64,000 nt of DNA from Liquorilactobacillus capillatus DSM 19910 (lineage in GTDB: Bacteria; Bacillota; Bacilli; Lactobacillales; Lactobacillaceae), in NCBI RefSeq assembly GCF_001434915.1, contig NZ_AZEF01000053.1, positions 32,957 through 96,956 of the forward strand. The letters run 5' to 3'. Shown here one piece after another: positions 1 to 7,641 of this stretch. A program made the translations under genes and the position numbers. The notes beneath the pieces were generated by a model. It had not been told where the DNA came from. It did no database searches and saw nothing but the letters and a program-made list of their open reading frames with translations. Positions within the stretch are counted from its first letter, which is position 1. Each line of letters opens with the position of its first letter.

Positions 1-111
1 AACAGTCAAAGCTTCAAAACTACTATTTTTTTTAAGCTTCAAGACTAGCGGAGCCATCTTAATTGCTTCTGGGCGTGTACCAAAAACTGTCATTACTTTT
101 ATTTTCTTCAA
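1..111 (-). CDS. wecB: UDP-N-acetylglucosamine 2-epimerase, 5' part only
   Basis: Only the first 37 codons are inside the window; the gene continues past the left edge. The reading begins at a TTG (109-111) preceded by a GGAG ribosome binding site about nine bases upstream, and carries the family's N-terminal motif [16 protein letters not shown] (residues about 8-23), part of the nucleotide-sugar binding fold. The non-hydrolysing epimerase interconverts UDP-GlcNAc and UDP-ManNAc for wall teichoic acid or exopolysaccharide synthesis. An internal ATG (91-93) is an alternative start, but it would cut into the conserved N-terminus. Family identity is firm; the particular paralogue is not resolvable from this fragment. 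Confidence 0.82.
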   Translation of the reverse strand, partial: MKKIKVMTVFGTRPEAIKMAPLVLKLKKNSSFEALTV

Positions 112-243
112 AAACAACCAACTCCAATATATTAATCTTCACCAACATTGTACTACAAATTATTTATTTCAGAAATTCTTATTGTAAATTAAGCACAGTG
201 TTAGAACTATTTACTGGTATCTCCACCTTCTTTTTAGACGGCT

Positions 244-283
244 AAAAGGGTTGTGCCCAAACAAATTAGGACACAACCCTTTT
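244..283. terminator. Bidirectional Rho-independent terminator
   Basis: Perfect 12-bp inverted repeat (AAAAGGGTTGTG at 244-255, CACAACCCTTTT at 272-283) with a 16-base loop. It lies directly downstream of the minus-strand tRNA-Arg gene and separates it from the epimerase gene. Confidence 0.8.
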
Positions 284-294
284 AAGCTTAATAA

Positions 295-368
295 TGCGCT
301 TGATCGGAATCGAACCGATGACCTACCGCTTAGGAGGCGGTCGCTCTATCCTGCTGAGCTACAAGCGC
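295..368 (-). tRNA. tRNA-Arg(CCU)
   Basis: Full cloverleaf on the minus strand. The acceptor stem GCGCTTG/CAAGCGC is perfect, the anticodon stem is ACCGC/GCGGT, and the loop CTCCTAA gives anticodon CCU, which reads the rare AGG codon. The T arm contains TTCGATT. No 3' CCA is encoded. It is a single gene with its own promoter and terminator. Confidence 0.93.
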
Positions 369-395
369 AAATCCATAATAACTAACAACCATATA

Positions 396-424
396 AGTAT
401 AAAAACTTATCTCATTAAAGTCAA
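396..424 (-). promoter_or_regulatory. Promoter of tRNA-Arg(CCU)
   Basis: Minus-strand TTGACT (419-424), a 17-base spacer and TATACT (396-401), close to the sigma-A consensus. It ends about 28 bases upstream of the mature tRNA 5' end. Confidence 0.8.
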
Positions 425-480
425 TACTATTACGGCGTATTAATTAGAACGGAAAAAGACACTCAGTAACTAAAAGAAGC

Positions 481-1779
481 CTAATTTTTCTTTTTATCAT
501 GCTTACCCTTATTTAGTTGTTGTCGTTTGCGTTTTTTCTTTTTATGCTTTTTGGGTGCTTGAACTGATTCTTTCTTCTTGAATAAATCAGCCTTATATTT
601 GTTTTTAGTTTTTTTCTTTACTTTCGGTTTACTCTTTTCAGGTTGATCTGTAACGGCTTGCTTCGCGGCGGCAAACTTTTCTTCATCAACAAGTTTGCCT
701 TTATACAAATAGCCTTCACACAAAGTATAGTTTTCATGTGCCAGTAATTGTTTAAAGTGACGCAAATCATGTTCGTTACCTAAATTGATAACTGTTCCGG
801 TAGCTCCCATGCGACCAGTACGACCGACTCGATGAATATAGGTATTAGCATCCTTAGGCAAATCGAAGTTAACAACAGCTGGCAGCTGTTCAATATCTAA
901 CCCGCGTGCCGCAACATCAGTCGTCAGCAACAATGAAACTTTTCTCTGCCGTAAATCACGCAAGGCCTGTTCTCGTTGTACCTGACGTTGTTGACCATCC
1001 AGCACTGCCGCTTTAACACCAAGATAGTGCAATTTTTCAGCTGCGGCTTGAATTGTTGCGACTTGTTTAAAGAAAACTAATGCATAAAAATCATTAAGAT
1101 GCGCTAGTTTTCTTAAAGTATCCACCCGTTTGCGGACTGGTGTTTCAAGTAGGTAATGTGTCACTTGCCCTTGAGTCCGGTCACTTGAACGAACATCTAC
1201 TTCCTTAACCTCTACACCAAACCAACGTGGCAATTCATTCATAATTACCGTTTTAGTAGCTGAGAAGAAGGATAATTGAACCCGCGCAGGTCCATGACTA
1301 ATCAATTCACGGCAAGAAACCAATGTCTCATCGGTCAATAACTCGTCAGTCTCATCCAAAACAACTGCACGTAATTTATGCAGCTTTAATTTCTTAGCTT
1401 CCGTTAGCTCCAGCATTCGCCCCGGTGTTCCCACAACAATTTCAGGGTGCTTTTTTAGCTTTTCAATCTGACGCCTTACATTCGCCCCACCGATCAGTGC
1501 AACTGTCTTCAATTCCAGTACCTTAGCCCACTTTCGAACCACATCCGTTAGCTGTGCGGCTAATTCTTGTGAAGGTGCAACAATCATTAATTGAGTTCCA
1601 GCACCACCTGTCACCTGTTCAATCAGGGGGATTGTATAAGCCAATGTCTTTCCTGATCCCGTTGGGGCTAAGCCCAAGATATTATGTCCCGTACTAAGTA
1701 ACGGGTAAGTTTTTTCTTGAATAGGTGAAAGTTTCGTAAAACCTTGCTCTTTAAAAAAAGTTTCTAATTTTGGATTCAT
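481..1779 (-). CDS. DEAD-box ATP-dependent RNA helicase with DETD motif and basic tail
   Basis: RNA helicase of 432 residues, probably acting in ribosome assembly or mRNA turnover. Visible motifs are: Q motif GFTKLSPIQ (13-21), Walker A APTGSGKT (38-45), TPGR (118-121), motif II as DETD (142-145) where most relatives have DEAD, SAT (173-175), TTDVAARGLD, and HRVGRTGR. The last ~60 residues are very lysine/arginine-rich, as in CshB-like helicases that bind RNA through a basic tail. The start has AGAGG upstream. It begins 10 bases after the Gfo/Idh gene ends, so the two are probably co-transcribed. The exact orthologue (CshB-like or other) is uncertain. Confidence 0.9.
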   Translation of the reverse strand: MNPKLETFFKEQGFTKLSPIQEKTYPLLSTGHNILGLAPTGSGKTLAYTIPLIEQVTGGAGTQLMIVAPSQELAAQLTDVVRKWAKVLELKTVALIGGANVRRQIEKLKKHPEIVVGTPGRMLELTEAKKLKLHKLRAVVLDETDELLTDETLVSCRELISHGPARVQLSFFSATKTVIMNELPRWFGVEVKEVDVRSSDRTQGQVTHYLLETPVRKRVDTLRKLAHLNDFYALVFFKQVATIQAAAEKLHYLGVKAAVLDGQQRQVQREQALRDLRQRKVSLLLTTDVAARGLDIEQLPAVVNFDLPKDANTYIHRVGRTGRMGATGTVINLGNEHDLRHFKQLLAHENYTLCEGYLYKGKLVDEEKFAAAKQAVTDQPEKSKPKVKKKTKNKYKADLFKKKESVQAPKKHKKKKRKRQQLNKGKHDKKKN

Positions 1780-1789
1780 TTTTTCCTCT

Positions 1790-2803
1790 TTATACTAAAT
1801 GTTTTGAATCCGCGTCAAAATATAAATCTGCACTCATCCGCAAATCATATAAAACACGGTTTACCTGGATGGCAATCGCTAACCAATCATCCATTTGCTG
1901 CTTTGAATCTAATGAAGTTGGATCTTTTAAAACACTGGTAAAGTCTTGTACTTCTGATAGCATAGGGTTGCGATCGACCTCTTGGGTCAAATCACGTTGA
2001 TTTCCTTGGCCGTCTAATAAAGTAATTTTTTTAAGTTCAGCCGCATTATCCATTATTAACGTTTCCTTTAACCCGTACACTTCACTTGTCAAGTAAGAAT
2101 TAGCAGTCTTCCCACAAGTTAGCACGACTTGATAATCAGTATAACGCAGAACCGCGGTCCCTTTCCCATCAATTCCATTACGCAACTTAGTTGGATAATA
2201 GTTTACTTCGTCAGGTACTCCAAACCATGAGACCGCATTATAAACAAGGTAAACGCCTAAATCTTGTAAAGCTCCCCCTGAGAAGTGCGGTGAAAAGATA
2301 TTAGGTTCATTTCCTGCTAAGAAGCTTTCATACCGGGATGAATACTTCATATACGTCAGGGAGGCACCTTGAATAACATCCATTTCCTTTATCTGTTGCT
2401 TTAGCATCTTAAAATTCCGCTCATGGAGATGACGTGCAGCTTCAAAATAGCACACACCACGATTCTGACGCAGTAACTTGATGATCTGCCGCATCTCTTG
2501 CGGATTTGAACATGCTGGTTTTTCGACAATTACATGTTTACCTGCTAAAATCGCAGCACGTGATTGTTCAAAATGCAGACTATTAGGGGAAGCAATATAA
2601 ACAACTTCAAAGTTTCCTTCTGCAAAAAACTTATCTAATTCAGTAAAATACTCAGCTTTGTCAGTAAACTTTTCAGCAAAAGCCTTAGCTTTGGGTAAGG
2701 TTCGTGAATAAATACTTGTTAGTTGCCACTCTTTAGTCTCAAGTACCGCATCAATAAATTGTTCTGTTATCCAGTTAGTCCCAATAATCCCTAACTTTAA
2801 CAT
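1790..2803 (-). CDS. Gfo/Idh/MocA-family NAD(P)-dependent oxidoreductase
   Basis: Protein of 337 residues with an N-terminal Rossmann fold (IIGTNWIT, residues 6-13) and the family signature EKPACSN near residue 95, where the lysine is the usual catalytic residue. The C-terminal half is the GFO_IDH_MocA alpha/beta domain. Such enzymes oxidise or reduce sugars, inositols or related polyols; the substrate cannot be inferred. The strong ribosome binding site AAAGGAGGAG fixes the ATG. It lies directly upstream of the DEAD-box helicase gene, an arrangement without obvious functional logic. Confidence 0.88.
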   Translation of the reverse strand: MLKLGIIGTNWITEQFIDAVLETKEWQLTSIYSRTLPKAKAFAEKFTDKAEYFTELDKFFAEGNFEVVYIASPNSLHFEQSRAAILAGKHVIVEKPACSNPQEMRQIIKLLRQNRGVCYFEAARHLHERNFKMLKQQIKEMDVIQGASLTYMKYSSRYESFLAGNEPNIFSPHFSGGALQDLGVYLVYNAVSWFGVPDEVNYYPTKLRNGIDGKGTAVLRYTDYQVVLTCGKTANSYLTSEVYGLKETLIMDNAAELKKITLLDGQGNQRDLTQEVDRNPMLSEVQDFTSVLKDPTSLDSKQQMDDWLAIAIQVNRVLYDLRMSADLYFDADSKHLV

Positions 2804-2838
2804 CTGAACTCCTCCTTTTTAATCGCTTTCTCTTTGTT

Positions 2839-2847
2839 ATTGTAGCA
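2839..2847 (-). promoter_or_regulatory. Extended -10 promoter of the Gfo/Idh gene
   Basis: Minus strand TGCTACAAT, a TGn-extended -10, lies about 35 bases upstream of the ATG. There is no good -35 at 17 bases, as often seen with extended -10 promoters. Confidence 0.55.
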
Positions 2848-3072
2848 GAAATTGGGTACTGCGTATATATTACAGATTTCATCTCTTTAACATAATTATT
2901 ACAGAAACAATATCATGACTACAATATTTCATTTTCATCATGTTACTGTTAAATTTAGATTGATTATCTATTTTGTTCTCATAAAAGATGGTATATTAGA
3001 CCTAAAGATTCGTGGCAATTTACACCGTTCCATTTTCTACTCAGACTTATCCAAGGAGGGGCACCCTTTATT

Positions 3073-3468
3073 ATGAAACCCGGAAAAATACAGAAGTTAG
3101 GTTCACTTCTAAAGAAACATCTTTTTAATCATCGTCCAATTGATTCCGATCGTAATCAAGATGTTATTTTACCGTCCCTTTATGTTGGAACTTGGAACTT
3201 CTCAGATGAGCTCAGCCAGCGCACTCATCAGCTAGAAATCACCCCTACTTTTGATGTCGTAATTGATAAACGAAAACTTCCTGGCAGAATTGAACATATT
3301 GACACCAAAGAACTTATTTTCTTAGATAACTATGGTTATCATCTTCGAATCGATGCAACTGACTATCAGCCAATCAGCCTTTTCGATGAAGCAGATAACC
3401 GTGTTTATCCAATTAAAATCGCCATTCTTCCTGCAAGTACAACTAACGTAAAAAAAGATACCACATGA
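3073..3468 (+). CDS. Conserved hypothetical protein, DUF4828-like
   Basis: Small protein of 131 residues with no signal peptide or membrane segment. The central part (residues about 38-115: LYVGTWNF..., ITPTFDVVIDKRKLPG, LIFLDNYGYHLRI) resembles the DUF4828 family of lactobacilli, a beta-rich fold of unknown function. A strong AAGGAGGGG lies about 11 bases before the ATG. It is the only plus-strand gene in the first 5 kb and is convergent with the PH-domain gene; both share a terminator. No function is proposed. Confidence 0.7.
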   Translation: MKPGKIQKLGSLLKKHLFNHRPIDSDRNQDVILPSLYVGTWNFSDELSQRTHQLEITPTFDVVIDKRKLPGRIEHIDTKELIFLDNYGYHLRIDATDYQPISLFDEADNRVYPIKIAILPASTTNVKKDTT

Positions 3469-3497
3469 TGATGTATCATCATGTGGTATCTTTTTTT
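3451..3497. terminator. Shared bidirectional terminator
   Basis: A 15-bp perfect stem (3457-3471 with 3476-3490) and a 4-base loop, flanked by six A residues on the left and seven T residues on the right, so it can stop transcripts from both sides. The stop codon of the DUF4828 gene (3466-3468) lies inside the left arm. Confidence 0.9.
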
Positions 3498-3512
3498 ACC
3501 AAACTTTCAAAG

Positions 3513-3875
3513 TTACGCCTGTGTCTCAAGTGTATTATTAATTTTATTAACCAACATACGTGCATCTTCTACACCGATCACCAAACGTGTATATTCTTCA
3601 TGTTGGAGCTGGATAACAACTGGAGTACTTGACCGCTTAATATTGAAGAAGGTCTTTTCTCCATCCTTGTGGAAGGTACCAGCGTAATAGCCTGGCATAC
3701 TTGTTCCTGGGGCCTTAATTCCTCGTGATTCATTAAGGATCCCTTCGTCGATCGTAGCCCCAGAAATATTTTCCAACGGTATCTCCAGCCGATCCTTGAC
3801 AGCAAATAGCTTTTTAAGCCCCTGCGGAACAACTACCAGCTTGTTATCTGTAATCATTACTTTATTTTCCACCAT
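3513..3875 (-). CDS. Bacterial PH-domain protein
   Basis: Protein of 120 residues that is all predicted beta strand with one C-terminal helix (VGVEDARMLVNKINN-like, residues ~99-114), the pattern of small bacterial pleckstrin-homology-like proteins. No signal peptide or transmembrane segment, so probably cytoplasmic. Its start overlaps the end of the TetR gene by 14 bases, so the pair is translationally coupled. The neighbour suggests it is controlled by that regulator. Function unknown. Confidence 0.72.
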   Translation of the reverse strand: MVENKVMITDNKLVVVPQGLKKLFAVKDRLEIPLENISGATIDEGILNESRGIKAPGTSMPGYYAGTFHKDGEKTFFNIKRSSTPVVIQLQHEEYTRLVIGVEDARMLVNKINNTLETQA

Positions 3876-4251
3876 AATCTTCCTTTCTTAATAAACCACT
3901 TCGATTCAAAATAGCCTTGCCTAAAAGTTGGGCGCCATTCCCAGCGTCTTTTTCTTCAAACCATTGCTTCACAAGTTGTCTGATCACTTTGTCCTGAGCA
4001 GTTAGCTCCATCATTGCGATAATGACCAAATTAAGCGTTATTTCACTATCCTTTCGTTGTTTAATATTTTCTACCAATGCTGTACTAAACATTCCTCGTT
4101 TACTACCGAAGGCAGAATAGAGGCTCCCACGAAGAAGCCCAGTTCCCTTAACTAGATCGTCTAAGGAAGTTCCTTCGAATCCATATTCAATAAAAATATT
4201 ACTGATAACTTTTATTACTTCAGCCTGCTGAAAACTTCTTTTTCTTCCCAT
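3862..4251 (-). CDS. TetR-family transcriptional regulator, short form
   Basis: Protein of 129 residues. The N-terminal DNA-binding domain is complete, with helix-turn-helix at residues about 28-56 (GTSLDDLVKGTGLLRGSLYSAF, then GSKRGMF). Typical TetR proteins have about 190 residues, so the ligand-binding/dimerisation domain is short. The ATG at 4251 is preferred because the sequence MGRKRSF is typical for the family. It has no usable Shine-Dalgarno: AGGA is only two bases away and falls between the -10 box and the ATG. It probably represses itself and the overlapping PH-domain gene through the palindromes at 4271-4311. Confidence 0.82.
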   Translation of the reverse strand: MGRKRSFQQAEVIKVISNIFIEYGFEGTSLDDLVKGTGLLRGSLYSAFGSKRGMFSTALVENIKQRKDSEITLNLVIIAMMELTAQDKVIRQLVKQWFEEKDAGNGAQLLGKAILNRSGLLRKEDYGGK

Positions 4252-4257
4252 AATCCT

Positions 4258-4286
4258 ATTCTAATTATTTTTGACCTTTTAGTCAA
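4258..4286 (-). promoter_or_regulatory. Promoter of the TetR gene, predicted to give a leaderless mRNA
   Basis: Minus strand TTGACT (4281-4286), a 17-base spacer and TAGAAT (4258-4263). The usual start point seven bases after the -10 falls on the A of the ATG at 4251, so the transcript would have no 5' leader. Confidence 0.7.
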
Positions 4287-4311
4287 CAATTATTTTTGAC
4301 TGTTTATTCAA
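4271..4311. promoter_or_regulatory. Paired palindromic operators, probable TetR sites
   Basis: Two similar dyads: TTGACCTTTTAGTCAA (4271-4286) and TTGACTGTTTATTCAA (4296-4311). Both have the form TTGAC-N6-(G/T)TCAA, with starts 25 bases apart. The first covers the -35 element and most of the spacer of the TetR promoter, an ideal position for repression. Assignment to this TetR protein is inferred from position. Confidence 0.6.
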
Positions 4312-4351
4312 AAAAATCAAAAATCATTAAATATGATCAGTCATTTACCTT

Positions 4352-4972
4352 CTAATTGATAATTGTTGTAAAAGTTTGAGCACTTTCTCTAATATGTCGG
4401 TGTCCACCAGTAAGTGCTTTGCCAACTGGTAAGAGCATGATTGGCGTTAGTTCTTCTGCAATATTTAAACTACGGCAAAGCTGCTTAAAATCGACACCTC
4501 TCATCGGTACTGAATCATATCCAAAAGCACGCAGAACGTGCATTAGGTTCATGCAGAACAATCCCACATCCAATCTTAACCCTTCTACTTCCTTATCTTC
4601 CGGATGCATCGTAAAATATGTTGTGATCCTTTGGCGCTTATCTTCAGCTTGGTCTTCATTGATCAGGTGATGCTCAATACTATAACGTACCAGTCTATTA
4701 ATATCGTAATAACTTTTGTCTCCTAATATTAGAAAAACGGCTGCTGCTGAAGCAACATGCGCTTGCCCAAAAGACAACTCTTTTAATTTATTTTTAAGTG
4801 CTTGATTCTTGATAACGATCACTTTCCAAGGCTGTGAATTATTATTTGAGGGAGCTTTTGCTGCGTGGTTCAAAATTGCTAATATTTCCTGCTCACTAAT
4901 TTCTATATCCGGCATAAAATGACGGATTGATCTTCTATTATCAAGTTTATCCAAAAAACTCATTGACGGCAC
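4352..4972 (-). CDS. Nitroreductase-family FMN oxidoreductase
   Basis: Protein of 206 residues with the nitroreductase signatures RRSIRHF (residues 13-19), the FMN-phosphate contact, and APSNNNSQPW (about 40-49). It probably uses FMN and NAD(P)H to reduce quinones or nitro compounds; the substrate is unknown. The listed start is a GTG at 4972 with AAGAAGG only three bases away. The ATG three codons later (4963) has a longer spacing, and both are plausible. It is divergent from an HxlR regulator, a common arrangement for redox-sensing control of nitroreductases and quinone reductases. Confidence 0.87.
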   Translation of the reverse strand: MPSMSFLDKLDNRRSIRHFMPDIEISEQEILAILNHAAKAPSNNNSQPWKVIVIKNQALKNKLKELSFGQAHVASAAAVFLILGDKSYYDINRLVRYSIEHHLINEDQAEDKRQRITTYFTMHPEDKEVEGLRLDVGLFCMNLMHVLRAFGYDSVPMRGVDFKQLCRSLNIAEELTPIMLLPVGKALTGGHRHIRESAQTFTTIIN

Positions 4973-4995
4973 GACCCTTCTTCGGTATAAAATTA

Positions 4996-5007
4996 TTGTA
5001 ATTACAA
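4996..5007. promoter_or_regulatory. Palindrome between nitroreductase and HxlR genes, candidate operator
   Basis: Perfect 12-bp palindrome TTGTAATTACAA in the 101-bp divergent intergenic region. A partial copy, TTGTAACTTAGA, lies at about 5036-5047, nearer the HxlR gene. The position suggests an HxlR binding site controlling both genes. Confidence 0.5.
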
Positions 5008-5073
5008 ATTAACGTATTAACTAGAACGCACATTTTTGTAACTTAGATATTTACTAAAAAGAGAGGTCAAAAC

Positions 5074-5391
5074 ATGCAATCAACTACTGACTGGTCTTGC
5101 GGTGTTTCAAGAGTAATGGATCTTGTCGCAGGAAAATGGAAACTTAATATTTTATGGCTGATTTACAATGAAGAAGGGATCCGCTTTAATCAGCTAAAAA
5201 ACAGAACCATTGGCATTACAAACATTATGCTAACCAGATCACTTGCAACATTAATTTCTGCAGAGCTCGTTTCCAATAATCTCGTCGGCGATAAAGCTCC
5301 CTTCAAATCCAAATACTATTTAACAGCCAGAGGAAAGAGCCTTGTTCCTCTCATGCAGACTTTGAATGATTGGGGCCAAAATAATTTATAG
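5074..5391 (+). CDS. HxlR-family transcriptional regulator
   Basis: Winged-helix regulator of 105 residues with the family pattern: an early cysteine at residue 9 (WSCGVSRVMDLVAGKWKLNIL), then RFNQLKNRTIGITNIMLTRSL for the recognition helix and YYLTARGKSL for the wing. HxlR proteins with one conserved N-terminal cysteine often sense quinones or electrophiles through that thiol. Divergent from the nitroreductase gene, which is the likely target. The ribosome binding site is AGAGAGG. Confidence 0.87.
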   Translation: MQSTTDWSCGVSRVMDLVAGKWKLNILWLIYNEEGIRFNQLKNRTIGITNIMLTRSLATLISAELVSNNLVGDKAPFKSKYYLTARGKSLVPLMQTLNDWGQNNL

Positions 5392-5456
5392 CCAGTTAAT
5401 ACAAAAACTTTATTCATATGTTTAAAATAAACTAACGTTTTTTACGTATAAAATTT

Positions 5457-5501
5457 CAAAATGACCTAGTTCAAATTTAATCTTTGAACTAGGTCATTTT
5501 G
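5457..5501. terminator. Convergent terminator hairpin
   Basis: An 18-bp perfect stem (5458-5475 with 5483-5500), closed by an additional C-G pair, with a 7-base loop. It is A-rich at the left base and T-rich at the right base. It lies between the convergent HxlR and SAP-domain genes and can serve both. Confidence 0.8.
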
Positions 5502-5541
5502 AACAACTATTCCAATGTTGGTGTCACACTAAGCAGTAGAC

Positions 5542-6177
5542 TTATTTTAAGTAATTCCTAATTGCGGTAGCGTAAACATCCAGTAAAACTGTTGTATATA
5601 TTTTCTCCTGCTTACTCTTTTTGACAGATCGCCATAAAATGGCAGCTACTTTGAGCCGCTCCGTATACCGCTTTGTTGCAGGATCCTGGAAAAAGGCACG
5701 CACAAAATTATTCCATTGATATGTTTGCTCTTCAGCAACAGTCGCAAGTTGCTCTTTGGCATTGCCTAATTGCGTGGAACGTTTAATTAAGTCAGCTATT
5801 GTCATTGAAGTATCATTTTCTTGCTCTGCTTGGCGTTTGATCATTGCCATTTCTTTTTTAAAAGAAAACTTCTCCACTCCAAAATAATTGGCGAAAAATT
5901 GGCGTGCTTCATTATTGAAGGTAAAACCAGCGCCAACAATCCTGGTTTTTAATGTTATTTGCTGTGCCGTCAACGAAACTCTCGTGGTCTTCGGGCGCCT
6001 TGTTTTTATTTCATTACTGGGTATCCCCGTAAAATACTGTTCCAAATAATGATTTAATTCTGCTTTTGTTCCTGAAACAGGTAATTTAAGTATACGGCAC
6101 AGCGATACCAACTCTGTTTTGTAATAGTAAGTTTCTTTAAACTCAGTTAGATCAGCTGGGACTGCGATGTTGGACAT
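5542..6177 (-). CDS. SAP-domain protein of unknown function
   Basis: Protein of 211 residues from the ATG at 6177 (MSNIAVPAD). A longer reading from a TTG at 6192 exists but has a poorer ribosome binding site; GGTGGGCAGG precedes the ATG. Residues about 22-50 (TELVSLCRILKLPVSGTKAELNHYLEQY) match the SAP motif, a short helix-extended-helix nucleic-acid-binding module. The rest is helical and charged with no recognised catalytic motif. It follows the rRNA methyltransferase gene by about 23 bases and may be co-transcribed with it. Confidence 0.75.
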   Translation of the reverse strand: MSNIAVPADLTEFKETYYYKTELVSLCRILKLPVSGTKAELNHYLEQYFTGIPSNEIKTRRPKTTRVSLTAQQITLKTRIVGAGFTFNNEARQFFANYFGVEKFSFKKEMAMIKRQAEQENDTSMTIADLIKRSTQLGNAKEQLATVAEEQTYQWNNFVRAFFQDPATKRYTERLKVAAILWRSVKKSKQEKIYTTVLLDVYATAIRNYLK

Positions 6178-6200
6178 TTGCCTGCCCACCAATTCTTGGC

Positions 6201-7574
6201 TTATAGTTTCCGTTTCAACACCGTTACGCTCTCAACATGCACCGTCTGTGGAAACTGGTCAACGGGCTGAATTGGTTGTTCAACCGTAAAACCTTGGTCA
6301 AGAAACAATTGTAGATCTCTAACTAAAGTAGCTGGGTTGCAGCTAACGTAAATAATTTTGTCCGGCTTCATTTTGACAGCACTTTCGATCAGACTTTCAG
6401 CCAGCCCTTTGCGTGGAGGATCAACAACAATGACATCTGGTTTGATGCCTTGTTCCTCCCATTTTTGCATCCATTCTTCTGCTGTTCCTATTTCAAATTG
6501 TGTATTTTCAATTTCATTTGCAGCTGCATTCAACTTAGCATCGGCTACTGCTTCCGGAACAACTTCAACACCATACACCTTAGCGGCTTTAGTAGCTAGG
6601 GTTAGTGAGATCGTTCCAATACCGCAGTAGGCATCGATCACCGTTTCTTTACCTGTTAAACCGGCACCTGCCATAACCTTTTGGTAGAGCTTTTCAGTTT
6701 GAACTGGGTTTACTTGGTAAAATGAATGCGGCGAGATATTAAACGTAAGACCGTTCAACTGATCCTTGATCTGATTCTGCCCTGCCAAAAGTTTGTCTTG
6801 TTTACCTAAGATAACGTTAGTTGTAGCTTGATTAACATTCTGGATAAGACTGCGTACATCAGGACACTTAGCTTGAATTGCCGCTACGATCTGATCCTGC
6901 ATTGGTAGTCGCTTAGCACGTGTAACAAGAACAACCATAACGTCATGCGTATAATAACCTCGGCGCACCATAATATGTCTAATAACACCGCTGTGCTGGC
7001 GTTCGTCATAAGGTTCAATATTAAATTCACGTAAGATATCCCGAACTGACTTGATTACTTCGTCGATTCGCTTATCTTGAATAAAGAAGTCCTCTAGCGG
7101 AACAAATATATGGCTGTTTTTCTTAAAAAAACCTGTCTCGAGTTTCCCGTTGACCATTCGTACCGGAACCTGTGCTTTATTACGATAATGATAGGGTTCA
7201 TCCATCCCGATCGTTGGAGCAACTTGAATATTCTCTAAATGAACTTTACTGAGTAATTCAACGATCTGCGTCCGTTTAAATTCAAGTTGTGCTGCATAGT
7301 TCAGGTGCTGTAGTGGTGCGATCCCCGTCTGTAGATAGTGCTTTTCTGTAAGCTCAACTCGTTGGTCACTCGTACTCAAACGTTTAATTACCCGTGCAAA
7401 CCCATAATTTTTGGCTGCCTTAAGTACATGAATCATAACCTTTTCTGTTGGCAGTGCATTTTCAATAAAGAGTGGGTAATGCTCAACTTTAGCGACACCC
7501 ATCCCTTGATAGGTCAGGTCTTCAATTGTGACTGTTAGTTCCTGATTCTTACTTACTGGCGCTTTATTTCCCAT
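6201..7574 (-). CDS. rlmD: 23S rRNA (uracil-C5)-methyltransferase, RlmD/RlmCD type
   Basis: SAM-dependent enzyme making 5-methyluridine in 23S rRNA; in Firmicutes the homologue RlmCD modifies U747 and U1939. It has 457 residues from the ATG at 7574, which has AAAGGAG six bases upstream. An in-frame ATG at 7601 only translates the ribosome binding site (KKEKK) and lies inside the preceding terminator. Domains: N-terminal TRAM (LTVTIEDLTYQGMGVAK...), central insert, and C-terminal methyltransferase with DAYCGIGTISL, VVDPPRKGL and the catalytic SCNPATL cysteine. Confidence 0.93.
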   Translation of the reverse strand: MGNKAPVSKNQELTVTIEDLTYQGMGVAKVEHYPLFIENALPTEKVMIHVLKAAKNYGFARVIKRLSTSDQRVELTEKHYLQTGIAPLQHLNYAAQLEFKRTQIVELLSKVHLENIQVAPTIGMDEPYHYRNKAQVPVRMVNGKLETGFFKKNSHIFVPLEDFFIQDKRIDEVIKSVRDILREFNIEPYDERQHSGVIRHIMVRRGYYTHDVMVVLVTRAKRLPMQDQIVAAIQAKCPDVRSLIQNVNQATTNVILGKQDKLLAGQNQIKDQLNGLTFNISPHSFYQVNPVQTEKLYQKVMAGAGLTGKETVIDAYCGIGTISLTLATKAAKVYGVEVVPEAVADAKLNAAANEIENTQFEIGTAEEWMQKWEEQGIKPDVIVVDPPRKGLAESLIESAVKMKPDKIIYVSCNPATLVRDLQLFLDQGFTVEQPIQPVDQFPQTVHVESVTVLKRKL

Positions 7575-7592
7575 TTTTTTCTCCTTTTTACT

Positions 7593-7639
7593 AAAAAACA
7601 CCCCGGCTCTTATTTCTAAAAAAGACCGCGGTGTTTTTT
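7593..7639 (-). terminator. Terminator of dagK
   Basis: 14-base arms 7593-7606 and 7626-7639 (AAAAAACACC core paired with GGTGTTTTTT) with one internal mismatch, immediately after the dagK stop codon and upstream of the methyltransferase ribosome binding site. The minus-strand transcript ends in six U. Confidence 0.85.
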
Positions 7640-7641
7640 AA

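Noticed and set aside
63..245. 60-codon plus-strand reading frame
   Set aside because: It runs antisense through the wecB start and has no ribosome binding site or recognisable sequence.
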